A stretch of 13,362 nucleotides of DNA from CAYRGG01 sp964423745 (lineage in GTDB: Bacteria; Pseudomonadota; Gammaproteobacteria; Competibacterales; Competibacteraceae). Location: assembly GCA_964423745.1 (NCBI GenBank), contig CAYRGG010000088.1, forward strand, positions 1 through 13,362. Reading direction: 5' to 3'. Both the position numbers and the translations under genes were made by a program. Each line of letters begins with the position of its first letter. Within the stretch, counting starts at the first letter, position 1. Shown here in pieces: positions 1-6,309 of the stretch. Under the pieces are notes generated by a model, which was given only the letters and a program-made list of their open reading frames with translations, had not been told where the DNA came from and made no database searches.

Positions 1-61
1 TCAGACGAACTTCTCGAACAGTTATTTGATCATTTAGCCGGGTCTCTGTGTTAACAGCGAT
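1..61 (-). CDS. infC: Translation initiation factor IF-3, N-terminal fragment (cut by window edge)
   Basis: Only the first 20 codons are in the window; the rest lies beyond position 1. The translation includes RLNDQITVREVRL, the typical N-terminus of IF-3, which binds the 30S subunit and proofreads start-codon choice. The reading frame is the same as that of thrS: the thrS stop (65-67) is followed by one GTT codon and then ATC (59-61). No ATG, GTG or TTG lies between the thrS stop and the conserved region, so ATC is the best start. A full Shine-Dalgarno, AAGGAGG at 70-76 on the complement, lies inside the last thrS codons, 8 nt from the ATC. IF-3 genes are known for non-canonical starts such as AUU that allow autoregulation. 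The gene is expected to be translated from the thrS mRNA. Confidence 0.9.
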   Translation of the reverse strand, partial: MAVNTETRLNDQITVREVRL

Positions 62-64
62 AAC

Positions 65-1996
65 TTAATCCTCCTTTAGGACACTCGAACGACCACGTTT
101 TTCAATATCAGTCATTAAAAGATCTTGCAGTGTCGTTAAAGACATGCTTCCCAAATCTTGACCGCTACGGGTACGTACCGCCACGGTATTCGTTTCCACC
201 TCCCGTTGGCCTGTCACTAACAGGTAGGGAATGCGCTGCAATGTGTGTTCACGAATTTTAAAGCCGATTTTTTCGTTTCTCAAGTCCGCTTTGACCCGGA
301 AACCTTGTTGTGCAAGGCTTTTTTCCACTTGCGTGGTATAGGGGGCCTGCTGATCGGTAATATTAAGCACAACGGCTTGCACGGGAGCCAGCCAAGTGGG
401 TAAAGCACCCGCGTAATGTTCGATAAGAATACCGATAAAACGCTCCAGGGAACCCAGTATAGCCCGATGCAACATAACCGGCACTTTGCGGCTGCCATCT
501 TCACTCACGTAGCTGGCGTTGAGACGTCCTGGCATGGAAAAGTCCACCTGGATGGTGCCACACTGCCAAACTCGGTCTAAACAATCCCGCAGGGAAAAGT
601 CGATCTTTGGGCCGTAAAAAGCCCCTTCACCGGGTTGTAATTGCCAGGGTAATCCTTTTTTTGTCAGAGCCAACTGCAAAGCGTTTTCGGCTTCATCCCA
701 AACGTTATCGCTACCTACCCGTTTTTCTGGACGGGTTGAAAGCGCGATGCCCACATCTTCAAAACCAAAGTCCGCATAGACACGGAAGAGTAGCTCGATA
801 AAAGCCGCGACTTCTTGTTGAATTTGTTCTTCCGTACAAAAAATATGGGCGTCGTCCTGGACAAAGTTGCGTACCCGCATGAGCCCATGCAGCGTGCCAG
901 ATATTTCATTACGATGACAAGAGCCAAACTCGGATAAGCGTAGAGGAAGATCCCGGTAGCTTTTTAGACCTTGATTGTAGATCTGAATATGACAGGGACA
1001 GTTCATGGGTTTAAGGGCATAGTCCCGATTTTCCGAGTGAGTGGTAAAGATTTCATCGTGAAATTTGTCCCAGTGGCCGGATTTCTCCCATAAACTGCGA
1101 TCCACCACTTGCGGGGTATGTACTTCCTGATAGCCGTGTTCCCGAAGCAAAGTGCGGATATAGTCTTGCATAGCGAGATAGATACGCCAGCCATTGTCAT
1201 GCCAAAACACCATGCCTGGCGCTTCTTCTTGCACATGAAACAGGTCTAGCGCCTTAGCAAGGCGGCGATGATCGCGTTTTTCGGCTTCCTCTAGGCGTTC
1301 TAAGTAAACCTTGAGGGATTTCTTGTCGGGCCACGCAGTACCATAGATACGTTGCAGCATTTCATTATTGGAATCTCCACGCCAATAAGCGCCCGAGACC
1401 TTTGTCAACTTGAACGCCTGCAGTTTACCCGTGGAGGGCACATGGGGTCCCCGGCAGAGATCGATAAAATCCCCTTGCCGATAAAGAGAAATCGCTTCCT
1501 CAGAGGGAATATCAGCGATGATTTGCGCTTTATATTCTTCGCCTTGGGTGCGGAAAAAAGCTACAGCCTCATCCCGGGGCATCACGGTCCGGGCTACCCC
1601 TATATCCTGTTGCGCCAATTCTGTCATGCGGGTTTCGATGGCGCTTAAATCCTCAGGGGTAAAGGCCCGCTCAAAGGCAAAATCATAGTAAAAACCGTTC
1701 TCGATAACCGGTCCAATAGTGACTTGAGCCTCGGGAAATAACTGTTTGACCGCGTACGCCAACAAATGGGCGGTGGAATGGCGAATGATGTCCAGCCCTT
1801 CCGGATCTTTGGCCGTCACAATACTTAAGGTACTGTCTTGGTCGATGATATAGTCGATATCCACCAAGTTACCATCAACCTTGCCAGCCAGAGCTGCTTT
1901 GGCTAAACCCGCGCCGATAGAGGCGGCCACCTCAGCAACCCTGACAGGCTTATCGAAAGGCAAATGCTTGCCGTCGGGAAGTGTAATTACCGGCAT
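65..1996 (-). CDS. thrS: Threonine--tRNA ligase
   Basis: Class II threonyl-tRNA synthetase, cytoplasmic; it charges tRNA-Thr with threonine using ATP. The 643-residue length is normal for the family. Domains in order: TGS domain (about 1-62); editing domain with H73, H77, C181 and H185, the expected metal/hydrolysis residues for clearing Ser-tRNA; catalytic core with motif 2 around the FGSCHRNE segment (357-364), zinc ligands C333, H384 and H510, and motif 3 near 506-520; C-terminal anticodon-binding domain from about 535. The sequence NCPCH at the zinc site is a normal variant. The start is ATG at 1994-1996, with only a weak Shine-Dalgarno in front. It lies 141 nt downstream of tRNA-Val and directly upstream of infC, whose ribosome-binding site is in its last codons. 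A hairpin in its leader may regulate it. Confidence 0.99.
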   Translation of the reverse strand: MPVITLPDGKHLPFDKPVRVAEVAASIGAGLAKAALAGKVDGNLVDIDYIIDQDSTLSIVTAKDPEGLDIIRHSTAHLLAYAVKQLFPEAQVTIGPVIENGFYYDFAFERAFTPEDLSAIETRMTELAQQDIGVARTVMPRDEAVAFFRTQGEEYKAQIIADIPSEEAISLYRQGDFIDLCRGPHVPSTGKLQAFKLTKVSGAYWRGDSNNEMLQRIYGTAWPDKKSLKVYLERLEEAEKRDHRRLAKALDLFHVQEEAPGMVFWHDNGWRIYLAMQDYIRTLLREHGYQEVHTPQVVDRSLWEKSGHWDKFHDEIFTTHSENRDYALKPMNCPCHIQIYNQGLKSYRDLPLRLSEFGSCHRNEISGTLHGLMRVRNFVQDDAHIFCTEEQIQQEVAAFIELLFRVYADFGFEDVGIALSTRPEKRVGSDNVWDEAENALQLALTKKGLPWQLQPGEGAFYGPKIDFSLRDCLDRVWQCGTIQVDFSMPGRLNASYVSEDGSRKVPVMLHRAILGSLERFIGILIEHYAGALPTWLAPVQAVVLNITDQQAPYTTQVEKSLAQQGFRVKADLRNEKIGFKIREHTLQRIPYLLVTGQREVETNTVAVRTRSGQDLGSMSLTTLQDLLMTDIEKRGRSSVLKED

Positions 1997-2032
1997 CGCT
2001 GTATTACTCTGTCCACTCGAAAGAAATAGCGC

Positions 2033-2080
2033 AAAATAAAGGGCGAACCGCAGTTCTTAAGAAGAAGAAACGGTACGCCC
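2033..2080 (-). terminator. Hairpin plus T tract in the thrS leader (terminator or attenuator)
   Basis: On the minus strand, GGGCG-T-ACCG (2080-2071) pairs with CGGT-T-CGCCC (2050-2041), giving 5 + 4 base pairs around a T/T mismatch and a 20-nt loop that holds the palindrome TTCTTAAGAA. It is followed at once by TTTATTTT (2040-2033). This is the shape of a Rho-independent terminator. It sits between tRNA-Val and thrS, so it could end the tRNA transcript or attenuate readthrough into thrS. In E. coli, thrS is controlled at translation by a structured leader; whether this hairpin plays such a role is inference. Confidence 0.5.
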
Positions 2081-2137
2081 GCACTGTCCATCAAATTTTC
2101 ACAAATAATAATATAATTAAATAACTGATAAAAAAAT

Positions 2138-2214
2138 TGGTAGGCGCGATTGGATTCGAACCAACGACCCCCACCATGTCAAGGTGGTGCTCTAACCAAC
2201 TGAGCTACGCGCCT
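2138..2214 (-). tRNA. tRNA-Val (anticodon GAC)
   Basis: The 77-nt cloverleaf reads on the minus strand from AGGCGCG (5' acceptor strand) to CGCGCCT-A-CCA. All seven acceptor pairs are Watson-Crick. The anticodon arm is CCACC-TTGACAT-GGTGG with anticodon GAC, which reads valine GUC/GUU codons. The T arm contains GGTTCGAATCC. The CCA end (2138-2140) is encoded. The D-arm and anticodon arm are almost the same as in E. coli tRNA-Val(GAC). It lies upstream of thrS on the same strand. Confidence 0.97.
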
Positions 2215-2511
2215 GCTGCCTGCCAGAGCATTTTACCATTTGCCTGTATACGTCGTTAGCCTTCGGTCTCGGTGTGCTCATATACTGACTGACTGTACAC
2301 TCCGCGCACCTTGCCTTAGCTGCCTTGTCTACAGCCAAAGCAAAAACGCTCTAGTTTCCTCAGGATGCTGAATAGTACAAAACACAGCTAAGCTTGACAA
2401 GCATCTGATCATCAAATTAATAAATAGCACTGAGCCAATACTTAACGTACCCCTCAGTTTATCCAACTAACAATCTATTTAGCATAGCGTAGTCACCAAA
2501 TACGATCTTGG
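2215..2511. other. Intergenic spacer, no gene seen
   Basis: About 300 bp between tRNA-Val and the small membrane protein gene. Apart from the possible tRNA -10 element, I see no open reading frame with a start signal, no RNA fold and no clear repeat. Confidence 0.5.
2230..2235 (-). promoter_or_regulatory. Possible -10 element for tRNA-Val
   Basis: TAAAAT on the minus strand lies so that transcription would start near 2223, about 9 nt before the mature tRNA. This is a typical position for a tRNA promoter. I see no convincing -35 at the right distance. Confidence 0.35.
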
Positions 2512-2700
2512 TTAAACTATTGCCATCAAAAATAGCACAAAAGCAACCACCAACCCTAAAGGTATCAATACACTAGGCCAATCTTTTTTAGCATTACGGC
2601 TACGCTCTAAAGCGGCTTTTATACCAGGGCGAAATAAGAACACCAATAGCACTGCCAGTGCGCCGACTAAAATGATTTCCCATGTAGCAGCGGTTTCCAT
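2512..2700 (-). CDS. Small two-helix membrane protein, unknown function
   Basis: 62 residues. A hydrophobic helix at about 8-24 and a second at about 44-61 flank a short charged, basic segment (KAALERSRNAKKDW, 29-42). The layout suggests a hairpin in the inner membrane with the basic loop in the cytoplasm. The start ATG (2698-2700) has a strong Shine-Dalgarno, GGAGG at 2707-2711 on the complement, 6 nt away, which supports a real gene despite its size. It is divergent from the TraB-family gene across about 120 bp. Short proteins of this make-up occur as hypothetical proteins in gammaproteobacteria; no function can be assigned. Confidence 0.72.
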   Translation of the reverse strand: METAATWEIILVGALAVLLVFLFRPGIKAALERSRNAKKDWPSVLIPLGLVVAFVLFLMAIV

Positions 2701-2822
2701 AAAAGTCCTCCCAGGATACTCTTGCAGATTGTAGAGACTATAGATAGGGTGATACTAAAAGTCTCGCATCATAACTAGCTTGCTTATTAGGCAAGCATAC
2801 TAATGAAAAGTTAAATGGGCTG

Positions 2823-4025
2823 ATGAGTGCAATCGACGATAAGCAAGAGCCACTGATGACAGTGACTGTCCAGGATAGCCAGATTACCTTGTTAGGTACT
2901 GCTCATGTGTCCCGGGCCAGTGCCGCCAAAGTAGAAGAGCTGGTGGCTACAGGGCACTACGATGCGGTTGCGGTAGAGTTGTGTCCCAGTCGCCATAATG
3001 CCATTGTCAATCCCGATGCTTTGGCGCAAATGGATCTATTCGTCTTATTGCGCAGTGGTAAAGCACCTATGGCGGCGGCCAGCCTAGCCTTAGGGGCCTA
3101 CCAACAACGTTTAGCCGAGCAGTTCGGTATTGAGCCTGGCGCCGAAATGCGCACTGCCATTGCCGGTGCCAAGCAGTTCAGTTTGCCTGTGTTGTTAATC
3201 GACCGGGAAATTGGCGTTACCCTAAAGCGGATTTATCGGAACGTACCCTGGTGGCGGCGGTTATTGCTGTTTCCAGCGTTGCTAGGCAGTGTCGTATCCG
3301 GCGCCAAGGTCACCGAGGAGGAAGTAGAACGGCTTAAAGAAGGCGATGTGCTGGAAACCACATTTGCGCAATTTGCCGATCAGGAGCGTGAACTCTATGC
3401 CCCTTTGATCGAAGAACGAGATCGCTATATGGCGGCGCGTTTGCAGCAAGAATCTGTCGCTGGAAAACATCAGCATATCTTGGCTGTGGTGGGGGCAGGA
3501 CATTTGCGAGGGATCGTAAGTTATCTGCGACAAGATCCCCAATCCGCCACTGAAACAGTAACTGAGCTAGATCATGTCCCACCCGCAAAACGTTGGCCTA
3601 AGCTGATACCGTGGATTGTGGTGGCCATAATTTTGTTAGGCTTTGTTATCGGTTTTAGGCGCAGTACCGAGCTTGGCTGGCAACTGGTACTGGATTGGGT
3701 GTTGATTAACGGGTGCTTAGCCGCTTTAGGGGCCGCCATTGCCATGGCCCATCCGCTTACAGTGCTAGGCGCTTTTCTAGCCGCGCCATTAACATCCTTG
3801 AACCCTACCATTGGCGCTGGCATGGTGACTGCAGGACTAGAAGTCTATCTGCGTAAGCCAAGGGTGGGGGATTTTAGTCGCTTGCGTCAGGACACAACAA
3901 GTTTTAAAGGTTGGCGGCATAATCGCGTGGCCCGGACATTATTGGTTTTTATATTCAGTACTTTGGGTTCTGCGATTGGGACCTATGTGGCGGGGTTTCG
4001 GATTTTTGAGCGTTTAGCGGGATAG
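2823..4025 (+). CDS. TraB/PrgY-family membrane protein
   Basis: 400 residues. The N-terminal part (about 17-235) carries TraB-family hallmarks: GTAHVS (25-30), VELC with an acidic residue at 52, the RY pair at 201-202, and VVGAGH (222-227). The family is related to the Tiki/GumN metalloprotease-like fold, with the GTAH and GAGH motifs probably at the active site. Enterococcal PrgY/TraB blunt peptide pheromone activity; the role of bacterial chromosomal members is not settled. The C-terminal part has about four membrane helices (near 262-278, 292-309, 313-344 and 371-391). ATG at 2823 has no clear Shine-Dalgarno; an in-frame ATG at 2856 just before the conserved region is an alternative start. 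The last 71 nt overlap the convergent transporter gene. Confidence 0.9.
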   Translation: MSAIDDKQEPLMTVTVQDSQITLLGTAHVSRASAAKVEELVATGHYDAVAVELCPSRHNAIVNPDALAQMDLFVLLRSGKAPMAAASLALGAYQQRLAEQFGIEPGAEMRTAIAGAKQFSLPVLLIDREIGVTLKRIYRNVPWWRRLLLFPALLGSVVSGAKVTEEEVERLKEGDVLETTFAQFADQERELYAPLIEERDRYMAARLQQESVAGKHQHILAVVGAGHLRGIVSYLRQDPQSATETVTELDHVPPAKRWPKLIPWIVVAIILLGFVIGFRRSTELGWQLVLDWVLINGCLAALGAAIAMAHPLTVLGAFLAAPLTSLNPTIGAGMVTAGLEVYLRKPRVGDFSRLRQDTTSFKGWRHNRVARTLLVFIFSTLGSAIGTYVAGFRIFERLAG

Positions 4026-4917
4026 CTGGACGCCATGTCGCAAGCTGGCTCAAGGCGACGCCGCTGAGAATAAGTAGCAACCCGGCTAAGGCATTCCAGC
4101 CGGGTCTCTCACCTAGGAAAAAGGCGCCGACAGCGACTGCCCAAAGGGGGATAAAATAATTAATCAACGACAGAAAAGTTGGGCCTGCTGATTCGATGAG
4201 CTTAAAGTAGACAACGGTTGCAAGACCAGTGGAAGTAACACCGAGTACCGTCATGGCGAGTAGGGACGTTAGTGAAGGGGATAAATGCCAAGGCATATCA
4301 GAAAAACCAGCGCTCGGTAGCATAATAGAACTGGCTACTAAGGTAACACCAGCTGCAGCCACCACAGTATCGCCTTTGGGGCGGTGACGGGAAATAATGG
4401 TATTGATCGCATAACATAGCGCGCCACCCAGCACTGCCAACTCAGCGAGTAGGGAAACGTCAGAACCCTGCCAAGCGTTCAAGGCGTCTTTTCCCATCAA
4501 CACGATGATGCCTAGGAAACCCAAAATAAATCCTAATAGTTTCCAGATGGTTATCGTCTCACCGACGACAAAAAAATGGGCGAGAATTAAAGTGGTCAAT
4601 GGCATGATTGCCATCAAAATCCCAGCCAGTCCACTGTCAATGTGTTGTTGGCCCCAGCTGATAAGGTAGAAAGGTAAGCAGTTACCGATAACTGCAATGA
4701 CCACTAAAAAACCCCACAATTGCTTAGAGGGGGTTAATCTTTTTCCGGTACCGTACACGACCCCAAGCAGAATAATAGCAGCAATCAACAAGCGGCCCCC
4801 GACTATCGTCGTGGGTGGCAGTGTGGTCAGGGCAATTTTTGTCAGCAGGAATGAGCTCCCCCACATGATTACTAACGCCGCCAATAACAGCCAATCAAGT
4901 GGTCGTGGCGTAGGCAC
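3955..4917 (-). CDS. EamA/DMT-family transporter
   Basis: 320 residues with ten predicted membrane helices arranged as two EamA repeats (about 9-141 and 158-291). Each repeat ends in a GE motif (FVVGE at 116-120, FFLGE at 266-270), as usual for drug/metabolite exporters of this superfamily. The substrate cannot be told from the sequence. The start is GTG (4915-4917), placed normally just before helix 1, without a clear Shine-Dalgarno; translation may be coupled to the DUF1820 gene 35 nt upstream. The hydrophilic tail after the last helix (about 295-320) is encoded almost wholly within the overlap with the convergent TraB-family gene, which suggests a 3' extension past an ancestral stop. Confidence 0.93.
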   Translation of the reverse strand: MPTPRPLDWLLLAALVIMWGSSFLLTKIALTTLPPTTIVGGRLLIAAIILLGVVYGTGKRLTPSKQLWGFLVVIAVIGNCLPFYLISWGQQHIDSGLAGILMAIMPLTTLILAHFFVVGETITIWKLLGFILGFLGIIVLMGKDALNAWQGSDVSLLAELAVLGGALCYAINTIISRHRPKGDTVVAAAGVTLVASSIMLPSAGFSDMPWHLSPSLTSLLAMTVLGVTSTGLATVVYFKLIESAGPTFLSLINYFIPLWAVAVGAFFLGERPGWNALAGLLLILSGVALSQLATWRPAIPLNAQKSETPPHRSQSQNPKY

Positions 4918-4952
4918 AGTGAGTTAAGTGGTCGTGAACCGAGTGGTTTTCT

Positions 4953-5315
4953 CTATTCTTTGCCTTTATCACCGGGTTTATGACTACTCGGCGGATAGAG
5001 AGAACCGGGGAAAGGAGAAATATTGTTGTCAGTGCCTTCGCTGGAAGCACGAATTTTGCTAATGCCTTCTTTTTCCATCTCGTCGATACGAACGATGGAA
5101 TGTATGGGAATAAAGGTGCGTCGCACACCGGAAAATTCACCTTGCAAACGCTCCTCTGTAGGGTTTACTAACATGGATGATTGCTCACCAAAAATCAACT
5201 CTTCGGCCTCAACAAACGCATAAAAATCACCCTGATAGATGCGCCGTGCGTAAAGTTCGTAAACCTTTCCTTGATTTAGGAAAATGACTTTGTAGATACT
5301 TTTTGTTGTCTTCAT
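4953..5315 (-). CDS. DUF1820 family protein
   Basis: 120 residues from the ATG at 5313-5315. The core, from YKVIFLNQGKVYELYAR through the FIPIHSIVRIDEMEKEG segment, is typical of DUF1820, a small soluble family of unknown function found mainly in gammaproteobacteria. The tail after about residue 90 is polar, rich in Ser, Pro and Gly, and probably disordered. An in-frame TTG at 5325-5327 would add four residues and is better spaced (10 nt) from an AAGGGA sequence, so the true start is uncertain. It lies 26-38 nt downstream of the unrecognised helical gene and 35 nt upstream of the transporter, all on the minus strand, so the three are likely co-transcribed. Confidence 0.88.
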   Translation of the reverse strand: MKTTKSIYKVIFLNQGKVYELYARRIYQGDFYAFVEAEELIFGEQSSMLVNPTEERLQGEFSGVRRTFIPIHSIVRIDEMEKEGISKIRASSEGTDNNISPFPGSLYPPSSHKPGDKGKE

Positions 5316-5353
5316 AGTGGTTGGCAAATTTGTGTAATCCCTTGGACTAGGTG

Positions 5354-5806
5354 TTATCTATTATCCAAAGTTTCATCAGTTTGAGAAGGTTTGCCGCCAT
5401 CTACGATACCCTGAAACCAGACAGGTCGGGATGGGCTTTCCTCCTCCCGAGGGTTTTTCTCATCTGAAGGAGGTTGCTGCAACACCGCTAAAAAATCTTC
5501 TAAAATTTTTTTTAAATACTTGTTTTTGGAAAAATCCACATGGCCAAGTATGCGTTCGATTTGCTGAATGAAGTGGATTTTTTTTACCTCTTCACCCTGC
5601 AAGTAAAGAGTATATAAAATAAGTTGTGATGCGGCCATTTGATCAATTTTATTGTTTAAGGCAATAATCGCCTCATTATATTGAGGTAGAGAATGCCCAA
5701 TTTTGTTAGCCAGTTGTAGTAATTTTATAATCTGTTCTTGTTGGGATTTTAGGTGTTTAAAAAATTCTTGTTTTACTAGGTAAATATCAATACTCATTCT
5801 GTTCAT
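5354..5806 (-). CDS. Hypothetical helical protein
   Basis: 150 residues that I do not recognise. Residues 1-110 look almost wholly alpha-helical, rich in Leu, Ile, Lys and Gln, with no signal peptide and no membrane segment. The last 40 residues are polar and proline-rich (PPSDEKNPREEESPSRP near 112-128) and probably disordered. The DNA is clearly more AT-rich than thrS or the formate dehydrogenase genes, with A/T-rich codon choice, which fits an acquired or fast-evolving gene. ATG at 5806 follows a weak GAGAA; ATG at 5797 is also possible. It is the first gene of a probable three-gene minus-strand operon with DUF1820 and the transporter. Confidence 0.65.
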   Translation of the reverse strand: MNRMSIDIYLVKQEFFKHLKSQQEQIIKLLQLANKIGHSLPQYNEAIIALNNKIDQMAASQLILYTLYLQGEEVKKIHFIQQIERILGHVDFSKNKYLKKILEDFLAVLQQPPSDEKNPREEESPSRPVWFQGIVDGGKPSQTDETLDNR

Positions 5807-6309
5807 TTCTCAGCAAGTATTTGGCTTTTGCCTTAAAAGATAAAAATCACTCAATAATTTTTTAAGTTTATTAATGCTAAATTTTTTCACTCGTTTTATC
5901 AATAATTTATGGTTATTAGATTTATTAAATTAGCGTAGCTTCGCACCTTATAACTTCTTAGGCTTGCACTCAGTCGATAACCGTGAAATGTTGTTAAATA
6001 CGTTTAAAGAAAATGTCTTTCTTAACTAATTCAAATTATACAAATCAGTAATTTTGAAAATTAAATATACAAAAAATCAGATGCTTATAAATATATGCGG
6101 GAGGTATACAGAGTTGAAAGGTAGGCAAGAAATGATTTTCCAGGTAAATTTTGCCGGTTTTCATTTTTTGCTAAAAACGGACATCAATCAATTGACTTAA
6201 CTGTAAAAGTTTTATTGGTGAACCAACATGTTGCGTTAAAAGTTAGTGTGGTATTGTCCAACGGTATAAAACTACTAATATTTTGCTAATTATAGCTGTA
6301 GGTCGCAGT
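5807..6309. other. Long AT-rich intergenic region
   Basis: About 500 bp between the divergent helical-protein gene and gspA, strongly AT-rich with many A and T runs. It should hold promoters for both directions, but I find no pair of -35/-10 boxes that stands out. Two details: a 28-codon reading frame at 6114-6200 (TTG start) preceded by GGGAGG at 6099-6104 with 9-nt spacing, and a small palindrome TTGGT-GA-ACCAA at 6215-6226. No RNA gene is recognised. Confidence 0.55.

Noticed and set aside
2782..2800. Hairpin GCTTGC-TTATTAG-GCAAGC upstream of the TraB-family gene, considered as a terminator or operator.
   Set aside because: Only 6 bp with no T tract and no gene ending before it; the evidence is too weak to list.
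4897..4936. An 11-bp direct repeat (AAGTGGTCGTG at 4897-4907 and 4926-4936) around the transporter start.
   Set aside because: Two short copies only; probably a chance or a small local duplication, with no operator symmetry.
6192..6282. Several candidate -35/-10 pairs for gspA (TTGACT at 6192, TTGTCC at 6254, TATAAA at 6265) and a sigma-54-like TTGG...TTGC.
   Set aside because: No pair has both good matches and 16-18 bp spacing, and the GG-GC distance is wrong for sigma-54.
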